Source of the DNA: Pseudomonas libanensis
Lineage (GTDB): Bacteria > Pseudomonadota > Gammaproteobacteria > Pseudomonadales > Pseudomonadaceae
DNA: 64,000 nucleotides
NCBI RefSeq assembly: GCF_001439685.1
Contig: NZ_JYLH01000007.1
Coordinates: 62,001-126,000, forward strand
Reading direction: 5' to 3'
Shown here: positions 1 to 8,160 of the stretch, piece by piece
Numbering within the stretch: the stretch's first letter is position 1
Layout: the number at the start of each line of letters is the position of its first letter
Program-made: the position numbers and the translations under genes
Notes under the pieces: generated by a model
The model's database searches: none
What the model saw: only the letters and a program-made list of their open reading frames with translations
What the model was told of the DNA's origin: nothing

Positions 1-590
1 GCATTTATCAGCCCAAGACTGCGCATTAATTCAGTCGAGCAGTTGGGTTCTATCAACTGGGTCAACAGTGCCAAGTGCTCGCTATGCTGCGCGCCCTCAG
101 TGCTGCTAATAGTGTCCAGGTCTCCAAGGCAGAGGGTTTGGCCGTCCTCGGTGCGTGCCAATACCTGACGCTTGAGCACGCCAATCACGGTGGACGGTAC
201 CACCAGCTCTGCCAGGGTATTAATCCGAATCAATGGATCGAACTGATCCTCGGCGACTAGTTGGGGGTGCACACTTTCCCAGCGTTGCCGCACCAGCCAG
301 GCCACAAGGCGCAAACCGTCCAAATACCCATTCAAGCCACAGCGGTCAAGTAACGCGCGTGTCAGAATTACCATCACCCGCAGGTCCAGTGTCTGCTCAT
401 ACAAACCTCGACATAGGGCCTCAACGTGCGGCCAATCTGTCGTCTGGGTGACATACACATGCTCGCCGTATTCAACAGTTTCGGCTGTACGTGAAGCTTG
501 CTCCAGCTCGACGAATTCGGCCGTATACTCAAGGTCGCGGCCACAGGAGCGATTACTGAGCGCGCTAATATATTCATCTACATAATTCAT
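1..590 (-). CDS. tssA: Type VI secretion protein TssA (ImpA N-terminal), 3' part outside window
   Basis: Reading leftwards from the ATG at 590-588 there is an uninterrupted frame of 196 codons to the window edge. The translation has the ImpA N-terminal pattern: a region around DWPHVEAL, then LRVMVILTRALL, a segment WLVRQRWESVHPQL and AEDQFDPLIRINTLAEL. TssA proteins cap or organise the distal end or baseplate of the contractile T6SS sheath in the cytoplasm. A type VI cluster or an orphan tssA therefore probably continues to the left. No strong Shine-Dalgarno precedes the ATG, but the homology starts a few residues after it. Recognition is by motif memory, not by a search. Confidence 0.85.
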   Translation of the reverse strand, partial: MNYVDEYISALSNRSCGRDLEYTAEFVELEQASRTAETVEYGEHVYVTQTTDWPHVEALCRGLYEQTLDLRVMVILTRALLDRCGLNGYLDGLRLVAWLVRQRWESVHPQLVAEDQFDPLIRINTLAELVVPSTVIGVLKRQVLARTEDGQTLCLGDLDTISSTEGAQHSEHLALLTQLIEPNCSTELMRSLGLIN

Positions 591-702
591 AAGCGCAGAG
601 CGATCTCAGTGTTTACTTATTACAAGGCGTAAAGATACTTGGCGCGATATTCAGCACAACATTAATTCACATCAATATTGAATGAAATTAATCCACAGTA
701 TT

Positions 703-1077
703 TCAACGCATCAACAGTATGCGAATAATGCCAGGCACGCCAAACAACGGAAAATTCGAAACCCCGGCCTTCGCGCCACTCGAATCATTAAACAACTTCG
801 CTAGCGCTGGAAGTACTCCAGCAGTGGCCTGCACTCCTGGATTGTCACGCTTAAATGCATCCTCCAGACCATAGACAGCCACGACAAAGTGCGTATCGGT
901 CTCACGGGTGAAAGAATCCCATTTCAACATGCCTACTATGCGATGCCGGACGTTGCACGCGCGTAATATACTCGCCACTTTTACCGCACAGTCGAAACAT
1001 CTAGCCCGTGGCATTCGCATGTAGTCCACGATTTCAGAGTTTTGCGTGATCAGCGTTTCTACCTGCGTAGAATCCAT
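703..1077 (-). CDS. Hypothetical protein with a papain-like-fold toxin pattern (possible effector domain)
   Basis: A 124-residue frame just upstream of tssA on the same strand. I do not recognise the family with certainty. It has a Cys-x-x-Cys segment (ARCFDCAVKVASIL), then RIVGMLKW and a His in DTHFVVAVYG. This spacing resembles small papain-fold toxin domains found at the C-termini of polymorphic toxins, where the order is Cys then His. There is no signal peptide. The frame upstream of the ATG continues as WQLYKVWK before a stop, and it could be joined by a one-base shift to the ORF at 1059-1274, so this may be the C-terminal part of a broken gene. Position next to tssA suggests, but does not show, a T6SS cargo role. 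Confidence 0.45.
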   Translation of the reverse strand: MDSTQVETLITQNSEIVDYMRMPRARCFDCAVKVASILRACNVRHRIVGMLKWDSFTRETDTHFVVAVYGLEDAFKRDNPGVQATAGVLPALAKLFNDSSGAKAGVSNFPLFGVPGIIRILLMR

Positions 1078-1274
1078 CTTCCAAACCTTGTACAGCTGCC
1101 AGCCTGCCGCTCACCTGAGTAGTCACCGTCCGTATGGCTACCAGTCTTAATGGTCAGCTGCGCAAAGAAAGCAGTAACATTTACGTTTCCTTGTCCAATC
1201 ATCATAAACAGCTGACGCAACAGCAAGTGAATAGCTGTGATTAAGCTCAATTCAGCCGATCCTTCCGGTAGCAT
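1059..1274 (-). CDS. Small ORF, possibly the frameshifted N-terminal part of the 703-1077 gene
   Basis: A 71-codon frame with a plausible natural composition (AELSLITAIHLLLRQLF, then TIKTGSHTDGDYSGERQAG) before it runs into an Arg-rich tail. In the region 1089-1115 the ending GERQAG meets the other frame at GWQLYKVWK. A single-base indel there would give one protein of about 190 residues ending with the Cys/His domain. An ATTCAC-type direct repeat (1227-1242) lies inside this ORF on the minus strand. Function unknown; coding status uncertain. Confidence 0.3.
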   Translation of the reverse strand: MLPEGSAELSLITAIHLLLRQLFMMIGQGNVNVTAFFAQLTIKTGSHTDGDYSGERQAGSCTRFGRWILRR

Positions 1275-1304
1275 CTACGCAGGCAACCGAGACAACTCAC
1301 GCAA

Positions 1305-2510
1305 CTAAGCTCGCCTTCTCATCCATAGCGCCATGACGACTAGCGCGGTTAACGGCAAGCCATGGAATAAAATAATTACCTGGGCCGGAGTCCAGGCCAA
1401 ATAGAACGGCCCAGCCACCAGCATCCCCACGCCGAAGCCCGCCATCTGAATCAGCGTCAATAAGCTGAATAATGGCAAACGCAGACTATCAGGCTCGCTT
1501 TGCGCACGAGAGATCAGAGCCACCTCGGATAACCCATCGCCCAACCCAGCCCACACTACCAGCAGCAGTGCCACCCATAGCTCGGTTTGCTGAAAGGTAA
1601 GGACAAAACCGCTGGACATCAGCGCCACGCCGAGCATGAACAAACGCTCCATGCCGTGGGTGCTACGGCCTCTCAATACGACGCTGGCCAGTCGCGCCCC
1701 AACGAATTTGCCACAGGCCCAAACCGCCAGCAGATAGCCCATGACCGTTTTCGCGGTGTCAGGCGAAATCAGCTGGGACAGTACCGGCCAGCCGACGTTA
1801 TGCGCCGCGCTGCCTAGGGTGTCGAGCATGCTGATCAGCAACATGGCGGCCAGCACCGGCGCGCCACGTAGCCCCTTGGTCAACTCCTGCCATTCGGCGG
1901 CGAGCCCGCGATGGGCGGCAACGGTCGAGCGATACAACACGCGCAAGGGCAAAACCAGGCAAGCAGCGATCACATAGGTACCGATGTTGGCGGCAAACAC
2001 CGCTTCAAACCCTCCCGTGGCGATCAGCAAGCCGGAGAGCAAACTGCCGAAAACCGCACCGGTGGCCGCTGCCGAGGTGATCCAGGCATTGGTATTCACC
2101 CGTTGCTCTGGCGCGACCCAGGTGGGCAATTGGCTATTGAGGCCGATGGCAAACAACGAATTGCACAATCCGATACCAAAGGCGATAAAAGGCAGCAGAT
2201 TAAGTTGATGAGCCGGTATCAGCACCAGCAACGGCATCAGTAACAACGCCCTCGCCAAGTCCAGCCCAGCCAAGGTGCCGCGCCCGGCGAAGCGGCGAAA
2301 AAATGGGATGCCAAATAGGCTGGCGACAATCCCGCCGGTGACCCGGCACGCCAGGAAGAGGCTGACAAACACCACGCTCTGACTAAGCCAGTACACATAC
2401 GTGGACAAAGCTACCAAGTTAAGGAACGCGCCGAAATCCGAAACACCGCGAGCAAAGATGATCAGGCGTGCGTTGCGGATCGATAGGTACAACTGTTGAT
2501 CATCGCTCAT
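1305..2510 (-). CDS. MFS transporter, probable exporter of the small-molecule operon
   Basis: A 401-residue polytopic membrane protein with about twelve hydrophobic segments. It resembles the EntS/MFS_3 group of 12-TM proton-driven exporters (N-terminal RLIIFARGVSDFGAFLNLVAL, conserved GxxxG-rich helix around AATGAVFGSLLSGLL). The start ATG at 2510 overlaps the stop of the preceding dioxygenase gene (ATGA overlap), so the two are translationally coupled. As last gene of the kamA / ATP-grasp / dioxygenase operon it most likely exports the product or gives self-resistance. The substrate cannot be read from sequence. Confidence 0.85.
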   Translation of the reverse strand: MSDDQQLYLSIRNARLIIFARGVSDFGAFLNLVALSTYVYWLSQSVVFVSLFLACRVTGGIVASLFGIPFFRRFAGRGTLAGLDLARALLLMPLLVLIPAHQLNLLPFIAFGIGLCNSLFAIGLNSQLPTWVAPEQRVNTNAWITSAAATGAVFGSLLSGLLIATGGFEAVFAANIGTYVIAACLVLPLRVLYRSTVAAHRGLAAEWQELTKGLRGAPVLAAMLLISMLDTLGSAAHNVGWPVLSQLISPDTAKTVMGYLLAVWACGKFVGARLASVVLRGRSTHGMERLFMLGVALMSSGFVLTFQQTELWVALLLVVWAGLGDGLSEVALISRAQSEPDSLRLPLFSLLTLIQMAGFGVGMLVAGPFYLAWTPAQVIILFHGLPLTALVVMALWMRRRA

Positions 2511-3224
2511 GTCGGCTGCGCCTCTTCGACCCTACGTAGACTGACCAGCAGTACATCGCGCCAGGCGGGCGCGGTGCCTACCAGCGGTCGCACGTCCGCG
2601 GCCCGGTGGTAATAAGCACGATCATTGATCACGATGGTTTCAAGAAACTGCTCCATTGCCACGTTGAACATGCAGCTTTGCTCCGTGTCGTCGGCAAACA
2701 CCTGCGATACCACCGGCACTGTATTGCGCTCGCCTATAAAGTGCATGAACACCCAATCCAGACCGTCCTGATGGATCCCTGAGGTCGTCGGGCTGCTCGA
2801 CTGCCCATCCGCCCGTACCCGGAACTGATGAATATCAATCGTGCAGGCCTGATCGCCTAGATGCGATGCAATCACCGCGAGGTCTGTGGCCAACAACTTC
2901 TGCAGGAGTGGATGCTCGATAAAGCCGTCCTCGCAATAGCTTAGGTCGTTCACGCCCTGGCGATAATTAACGGCATAGGTGACCATCGATTTGAACGCGG
3001 CATCCCTGTCGATCTGCAACTGACGGGACGGCGACAAGCGATAGCGCAAAATGCGCCGCTCGCGATGGGTGTACGCCCTGAACGCCTCGTCGCGCACCAG
3101 ATTGTTCCAGTACGCGCGAAAGCTTTGCTCGTCGCCCGGGCTGAACGTCGATCAACTCACGAAAGTCTCGACGATGACAGTACTGATGCTCGCGCAGGTG
3201 CGCTGAAATCTGTGAAATATCCAT
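2507..3224 (-). pseudogene. 2OG-Fe(II) dioxygenase (amino acid hydroxylase type), frameshifted
   Basis: The C-terminal 196 codons (2507-3097) encode a 2OG-Fe_Oxy_2 (PF10014-like) protein. It has the iron ligands H-x-D in GIHQDGLDW (about residues 109-111 of that piece) and a distal His in YYHRAADVRP with a 2OG-binding Arg. Members hydroxylate free aliphatic amino acids, for example isoleucine dioxygenase. The N-terminus, starting at ATG 3224 four bases after the ATP-grasp stop, is in another frame and ends in FRELIDVQPG. The second frame then continues DEQSFRAYWNNLVRDEAF. Removing one G from the CCCGGG run at 3135-3140 restores a single reading frame of about 238 codons. This is either a real inactivating insertion or a sequencing error; the rest of the gene shows no decay. 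Confidence 0.75.
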
Positions 3225-3228
3225 AGCG

Positions 3229-4599
3229 CTATCCTGCGTCCGGCATATCGATGACCACGCGTAAGTGGTGTGTTATTGCATCATGCAGGGCATGGGCGTC
3301 TGCCGCATCGCCAACCTTGGCCCAGCATTTGAGCAAGTAGTGTTCCTCGATATCTGCATCGATACAGACGCCAGCCTCTTGCTGGGCATATTCGAGCACC
3401 TGCTCGTTTTCAGCCAGATAGCCCGTACCTTCAATACCTTTGAAGTGACCACTGTGATCCGGATAGATCGCCAACATCGCGTAATGTTGCCGCGCATCAG
3501 CAACCTTTTGCACAGCAGCGCCCAGTTGCGCATCTATGCCCTGCTCGCCCAGCAATAGCGAGAGATACACTTGGTAAGGGTTGATCGCCGCCAGGTCACG
3601 GAATGCCGCGTTGACATAGAGGCCACCCAGGCGCGGGTTGATCTCAATGGCCACAGGCCCCGCCTCAGTCATTCGGAACTCGAAATGCACCACAGCGTTG
3701 GTCAACCCTGTCGCGCGCAGGCAGTCAACGGCGTACTGACGGATCTGTGCGCACTGAGCCTGGTTGAACGACGTCGGCGGAGAAATCAGCAGGTTCTCGA
3801 GGACCGTGCCGCTGCGCTCGGTCAGCAGTAATTTTTCATTGATCAGCAGCGGGTAGACCCGTTCGCCCGCAATCACGCATTCCACACTGCCTTCGATGCC
3901 GGGAATATAGCCTTCCAGCAGAATGCTGCGCCCTGGCACATAGTCACGCCGCAGCCCATCTTCAGACGGCAGAACGTGCGCGCAACCGTAGAAGTCCGCA
4001 TAAGCCGCGGCGCCATGATCACTTACAAAATGCGCATAGTGGCTGCGTAGCTCCGCCCAGTTGGAACACTTCTTGATAAACGCCGAGGCACCGCCAAAGG
4101 GAGGTTTGGCGATCAGTGGATAGCCCACCTGCGCGGCACCCAGCTGGAGTTCCTGTTCGTTGTTGCACAGCGCGGACGGCACGGAACGCAGCGCATGCTG
4201 TTTCAACACGCGGCGCATCAGGAACTTGTTATTGCACACTGCAATCGCTTCTGGGCGGCTGTGCACCAGACCGAGCTGCTTGCAGACGCGCGCGACTATA
4301 CAACCCACCTCACCTTGAGCAGACGGGTGACCTGCCTGGCAGAAGACCGCGCGCACGTTGTATCGCCCATCCAGTTCACCAATCAACTCAAGAATGGCCG
4401 TTTCACTGAGCGTTTCCAGCAAGAACACTTGATCACTGTCGTCACACAGCCGTTGCAAGTGACGACGTCCCAATAACCCGGCCGTCAAACATTTCAACCC
4501 CTGCTCACGGGCGACGGCAAAGTGTGGTTCACGGTAGCGGTAACGAGTAGAAGCACTGTCATCGATATCAATAAAAAGAACAGCGTCTTGGTTTATCAT
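3229..4599 (-). CDS. ATP-grasp family ligase
   Basis: A 456-residue ATP-grasp enzyme of the carboxylate-amine ligase type. Visible features: an N-terminal Rossmann-like part, the first ATP-grasp lysine in YPLIAKPPFGGAS (K165), and the Mg-binding segment AIEINPRLGG (E319, N321, R323). Such enzymes activate a carboxylate as acyl phosphate and join it to an amine, often making dipeptides or amino-acid amides. It starts 27 bp after kamA with an AGGA Shine-Dalgarno and is followed four bases later by the dioxygenase, so it sits in the middle of one operon. I infer that it condenses an aminomutase-derived beta-amino acid with another amino acid; the substrates are unknown. Confidence 0.85.
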   Translation of the reverse strand: MINQDAVLFIDIDDSASTRYRYREPHFAVAREQGLKCLTAGLLGRRHLQRLCDDSDQVFLLETLSETAILELIGELDGRYNVRAVFCQAGHPSAQGEVGCIVARVCKQLGLVHSRPEAIAVCNNKFLMRRVLKQHALRSVPSALCNNEQELQLGAAQVGYPLIAKPPFGGASAFIKKCSNWAELRSHYAHFVSDHGAAAYADFYGCAHVLPSEDGLRRDYVPGRSILLEGYIPGIEGSVECVIAGERVYPLLINEKLLLTERSGTVLENLLISPPTSFNQAQCAQIRQYAVDCLRATGLTNAVVHFEFRMTEAGPVAIEINPRLGGLYVNAAFRDLAAINPYQVYLSLLLGEQGIDAQLGAAVQKVADARQHYAMLAIYPDHSGHFKGIEGTGYLAENEQVLEYAQQEAGVCIDADIEEHYLLKCWAKVGDAADAHALHDAITHHLRVVIDMPDAG

Positions 4600-4626
4600 G
4601 GGTCCTGCCTCAATCCGTAAGTCCGT

Positions 4627-5781
4627 TCAGGCGTCATGCCAACTGCACCATTGATTTTCCCAGTTACGAAAGCAGTAATAGCGCTGCCCGTCACGGACTT
4701 CGAAGTGCGGCAGTTCTTCAGGCTTTTCAAAATCCAGCAGCGGGACGGTGAACTTTCCTTGTGCGTGCGGCAGCACATATTCGGGCATCGCAATGTTGGA
4801 GACCCGTCGTTTGAGACGCCCCATGATGGCAATGGCATGGCTGATAGAGGCCTTATACTCGGACGCGCCTGGTGAAAACGGCATGAAGTGGTAGAGGTAA
4901 TACGGCTTTACACCCAGGCGATAAAGTTCGATGAACAGCTTATGCAACGTGGCTTCATCATCATTGACACCCCGCAACAACGGCATATTGGAAAAGACAA
5001 TCGGCACCACACTCTGGATACGTTTAACCGCCGTGGCAAAATCGTCACTGAGCTCCAGCGGGTGACACACGTGGACGCCGAAGGCATTAACCTTGTACTT
5101 CTCCAGCATAGCGATCAACGCATCGGTGACGCGAAAGGGGTTGAAGCTCAAGGCACGTGAATGAATACGAATCAACAGGTCGTCACTGATCGAGCGTAAC
5201 GCCGCCAGGTTCTCTTCCAATCGGCGGTCAGCCAGCATCAGCGGGTCACCACCGCTGAGGATGACCTCTTCAATGGCCGGATTGTTGCGTACGTACTCCA
5301 CCGAGTCCAGGAACGAGTTGGTGTTGGCATTGGCCTTTTCGGTATCGACCTGCAAGGTACGCAGGGCTTCGAAGCAGAACTGACAATACGCGTTGCAGGT
5401 GTTGGTCATCCGCAAGATAACGCGGTTATCGTACTTGTGCTGGCAGATGGGGGTTTTCATCTCGTGATGCAACTCCCAGTTCTCCGAAGTACCGTCGTAG
5501 TCACCCGGCACATTGTCATTCCAGTAAGGCACAACCTGTCGCCACAGCGGATGGTCCGTCACCTGGTCACCATCGAGCGAACGCATGATCAAATCAATAT
5601 AGTACGGCGTAATTTGCATCTTACGATCTTGCAAATTTCGTTCAATATGAGCAGTCACCTCTTCACTCCAACCACCGCAGGCCTCGCGAAGCGAGGGCTC
5701 ATCGCGCACGGCATTTTTCTGCTGCCAACGCCAATCAGTCCACTGAATCGAACGATGGGATATCTGATCCAAAATCGACAT
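4627..5781 (-). CDS. KamA-family radical SAM aminomutase
   Basis: A 384-residue radical SAM protein of the lysine 2,3-aminomutase family. The cluster motif is TNTCNAYCQFCF (C129, C133, C136). A SAM-binding ILSGGDPL follows, and a conserved C-terminal lysine in HAQGKFTVPLLDF aligns with the PLP lysine of the family. Known members move the alpha-amino group of Lys, Glu or Arg to the beta carbon. The Asp that binds the lysine side-chain amine in lysine aminomutase, just before the PLP-lysine loop, seems replaced here (VLPHAQ), so the substrate may not be lysine. It is the first gene of the minus-strand operon that also holds an ATP-grasp ligase, an amino acid dioxygenase and an exporter. Confidence 0.85.
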   Translation of the reverse strand: MSILDQISHRSIQWTDWRWQQKNAVRDEPSLREACGGWSEEVTAHIERNLQDRKMQITPYYIDLIMRSLDGDQVTDHPLWRQVVPYWNDNVPGDYDGTSENWELHHEMKTPICQHKYDNRVILRMTNTCNAYCQFCFEALRTLQVDTEKANANTNSFLDSVEYVRNNPAIEEVILSGGDPLMLADRRLEENLAALRSISDDLLIRIHSRALSFNPFRVTDALIAMLEKYKVNAFGVHVCHPLELSDDFATAVKRIQSVVPIVFSNMPLLRGVNDDEATLHKLFIELYRLGVKPYYLYHFMPFSPGASEYKASISHAIAIMGRLKRRVSNIAMPEYVLPHAQGKFTVPLLDFEKPEELPHFEVRDGQRYYCFRNWENQWCSWHDA

Positions 5782-5888
5782 TTTCTCTGAAGCCTCTATA
5801 AGTGGCGCGTGTCAGGCTGTCACTAATCATAAGTTGTGAAAAAAACAGGACGGGGGTTGATATTGCTTTCGCAATTTCGTAAAGCAAC

Positions 5889-6518
5889 CTAGTCCGCGAA
5901 GCCGTTACGCTTGGCAACTTCGAACAAATGAACCAGAGAAAAGACATTGAGCTTTTCCAATAGTCGTGCCTTATAGGTGCTGATCGTCTTGTTACTCAGC
6001 TGCAAATGGTTGGCTATCTCCTTATTACTCATCCCCCGCACGAGCAGTTCAAATGTCATTAACTCGCGATTGGAAAGCGTATTGATAAGTAGAGCCTCAT
6101 TGGCGAAACTGTCACTGACCGCAGGCAGTCGATCAATGCCACGAGGCACATAGACCCCGCCTTTCATTAACAGGTTGACGGTCCTTTGCAACTCTTCAAC
6201 CGTGCACGTTTTCGACAAAAACGCCGACGCGCGCGCCGCACGGCAACGATTGTAATAATGGCGCGCCGAACAGGATGTCAGCACCAGGATTTCAATACTC
6301 TTATCGAAGCTGTAAATTTTCTGCATCACCTCCAACCCCGCGATTCCGGAGAGCTGGATGTCCAAAATCACTAAATCAGGTTTATGCTCACGTACCAAGT
6401 CAAGGCCGTCGGTACCATTATCAGCCTCTGCTACCCAGGCGAAGTCATCCTGACTTAGAATGGATTTAATAGCCGCTCGCACAAGCGGTTGCCCATCAAT
6501 AACAATGACTTTGAACAT
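5889..6518 (-). CDS. BvgA/FimZ/RocA-like response regulator
   Basis: A NarL/FixJ-class two-component regulator of 209 residues. The receiver has VIVIDGQPLVRAAI, the phosphoacceptor Asp in DLVILDIQL, Thr in VLVLTS and Lys in FLSKTC. The C-terminal LuxR-type HTH contains LSNRELMTFELLVRGMSNKEIANHLQLSNKTIS. It is closest in character to BvgA, FimZ and the Pseudomonas RocA1 regulators, which control adhesins and chaperone-usher fimbriae. ATG 6518 is preferred over the in-frame GTG 6524 because GGGGTG lies five bases upstream. No sensor kinase is encoded nearby, so it is an orphan in this window. It lies at the left border of the fimbrial super-locus and a second, degenerate homologue lies at the right border. 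Confidence 0.85.
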   Translation of the reverse strand: MFKVIVIDGQPLVRAAIKSILSQDDFAWVAEADNGTDGLDLVREHKPDLVILDIQLSGIAGLEVMQKIYSFDKSIEILVLTSCSARHYYNRCRAARASAFLSKTCTVEELQRTVNLLMKGGVYVPRGIDRLPAVSDSFANEALLINTLSNRELMTFELLVRGMSNKEIANHLQLSNKTISTYKARLLEKLNVFSLVHLFEVAKRNGFAD

Positions 6519-6524
6519 CGGCAC

Positions 6525-6874
6525 CCCAGCGTTTCAGTCAGATAAACTACAGAAAACTTCTTATCCGACAATCCTACACACGCGGCGACTGTCACTTAAC
6601 TAAAATACTAATCTGCTAAAGAAATTAATAAGTTATCACACCCCTCCATTGTGCAGCCAGCGCCCTTAAAGTAGCTCAGATTAATACCACGCCTGCACTA
6701 GCGCCCGGAATTCGCAGTTGAGCCAGGCGCGTGCCAACCCTCCATTAATTCTTAATTCACGCTTATTCACTTCGCGATAGCTGGGATTTGCCTGAACCTA
6801 TGGCGCGCCCTCACTGCTGATCAGAAAATGTGGGGCATGCCCCTGTGTTGTATAACTCATTCCCTGAGAAACTT
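6525..6874. other. Intergenic region between divergent regulator and beta-lactamase
   Basis: About 350 bp without a gene. It must hold the promoters of the response regulator (leftward) and of the beta-lactamase (rightward). The only clear structure I see is the perfect tandem repeat ATTCAC-N4-ATTCAC at 6755-6770, described separately. Confidence 0.6.
6755..6770 (+). promoter_or_regulatory. Tandem ATTCAC direct repeat (putative operator)
   Basis: ATTCAC-GCTT-ATTCAC, two perfect half-sites with a 10-bp period, 105 bp upstream of the chosen start of the subclass B2 beta-lactamase. It is one of nine related sites in the window (consensus WTTCAY-N4-ATTCAC). One-turn direct repeats are typical targets of OmpR/ToxR-type winged-helix proteins. 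Confidence 0.6.
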
Positions 6875-7636
6875 ATGAAGCTTATTAATATCCTGTCAGC
6901 CATCAGCCTGGCCTGCATCACCTCCCAGGTCTTCGCTAACCAGAGTGACTTGACCCTTATCCACTTCAAAGGCCCGCTCTACATCGTTGAAGACAAGGAG
7001 TATGTGCAGGAGAACTCAATGGTCTACATTGGCGAGCAACACATCACGGTTATCGGCGCAACCTGGACCCCCGCCACCGCTGAAAAGCTGGAGCAGGAAA
7101 TCAGGAAAATCAGCCCCCTGCCCATCAAGGAGGTGATCAACACCAACTACCACACCGACCGTGCGGGAGGTAACGCCTACTGGAGGAAGCTCGGCGCCAG
7201 TATTGTCTCCACGCAGATGACTTATGACCTGGAAAAAAGCCAATGGCGCAGTATTGTCGACTTTACCCGGCAAGGGATGGAACACTATCCGGTCCTGGAA
7301 CAAAGCCTGCCGGACCAGGTTTATCCGGGCGACTTCGCCTTGCAAAACGGTCATGTTCGAGCGCTGTATTTAGGCGCGTCTCACACCGAAGATGGGATTT
7401 TTGTGTACTTTCCAGAAGAACGTGTGTTGTATGGAAACTGCATCCTCAAGGAAAAGCTGGGGAACATGACGTTCGCCAATCGCAGCGAGTACCCGAAAAC
7501 CCTGAAGAAATTGCAAGGGCTGATCAGCAGCGGTGAATTGCCCGTTGAAGCGATTATCGCAGGACATAACTCACCGATACAGAGCGTTGAGTTGATTGAC
7601 CATTATCTGAACCTGCTCGAACACGGCGAGCAGTAA
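6875..7636 (+). CDS. bla: Subclass B2 metallo-beta-lactamase (CphA/PFM/Sfh-like carbapenemase)
   Basis: The mature protein matches the CphA-type B2 enzymes over its whole length. It has the B2-specific zinc motif N-x-H-x-D in INTNYHTDRAGGNAYW (Asn replaces the first His of B1 enzymes), His in SHTEDGIFVYFP, the zinc-binding Cys in YGNCILKEKLGN and the last His in IIAGHNSP. B2 enzymes use one zinc and hydrolyse mainly carbapenems in the periplasm. ATG 6875 is chosen because it begins a clean signal peptide (MKLINILSAISLACITSQVFA); the longer frame from 6830 would put 15 polar residues before it. Related resident enzymes (PFM type) are known in the P. fluorescens complex. There is no mobile element nearby, and an ATTCAC operator candidate lies upstream. 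Confidence 0.9.
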   Translation: MKLINILSAISLACITSQVFANQSDLTLIHFKGPLYIVEDKEYVQENSMVYIGEQHITVIGATWTPATAEKLEQEIRKISPLPIKEVINTNYHTDRAGGNAYWRKLGASIVSTQMTYDLEKSQWRSIVDFTRQGMEHYPVLEQSLPDQVYPGDFALQNGHVRALYLGASHTEDGIFVYFPEERVLYGNCILKEKLGNMTFANRSEYPKTLKKLQGLISSGELPVEAIIAGHNSPIQSVELIDHYLNLLEHGEQ

Positions 7637-7668
7637 CATCTGCGGAAATTTTTCCAGTGCGGGTGAGC

Positions 7669-8160
7669 TCAGCGTGATGAAATATCGCGACTGCGCTCGC
7701 TCCCCAGGCACAATACGCGCTCGAGCTCTTTGATATAAAAACACGGCGTGTCCGGGTTCAGGTCTAATTTATAAAAGGTCAATTGTGACGCATAACTGGA
7801 TAAATAAGCGTAATTAAAGGCAACGTCTCGATCCCGCACTGACATGCTTCTAAGCAGCTCATTGCCGCTTACTGGATTAGTCATAAATCTTGCACTACCG
7901 AAGAAGTTATTAACCAGCTCAAACGAAAACTTCTGGCTATCATGGTTGATTTTCTCAAAATCATGAATTTGATTGCCATGCGACTGGAGCCTGATCAGCA
8001 CATTTAAGATTTCACCACTGCTCATGATCATCGAGCCGGTGGTGAAACAAGCGCCTTTAAGTACATCTTTACGCGATGCTGATGAATACATCAAATGCAA
8101 AACCACGAGTAACACGATGCCCATCAATAGTCCAACCCTGCGTTTGCTCACTTCAGGCAC
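7669..8160 (-). CDS. PsaF/ToxS-like membrane partner of the adjacent regulator (copy 1)
   Basis: A 163-residue protein with one N-terminal transmembrane helix (GLLMGIVLLVVLHLMYS) and a periplasmic remainder. It overlaps the end of the upstream ToxR-like gene by 13 bases, so the two are translationally coupled. The layout (membrane winged-helix activator followed by a small single-pass protein) is that of PsaE-PsaF, MyfE-MyfF, ToxR-ToxS and TcpP-TcpH, where the small partner stabilises or senses for the activator. A clear paralogue lies at 32287-32769, sharing FxxGxxIMSxGE, LRLQSHG, DRDxAFNYAY and CFYIKELExxxC. The two conserved Cys near the C-terminus could form a disulfide. Confidence 0.65.
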   Translation of the reverse strand: MPEVSKRRVGLLMGIVLLVVLHLMYSSASRKDVLKGACFTTGSMIMSSGEILNVLIRLQSHGNQIHDFEKINHDSQKFSFELVNNFFGSARFMTNPVSGNELLRSMSVRDRDVAFNYAYLSSYASQLTFYKLDLNPDTPCFYIKELERVLCLGSERSRDISSR

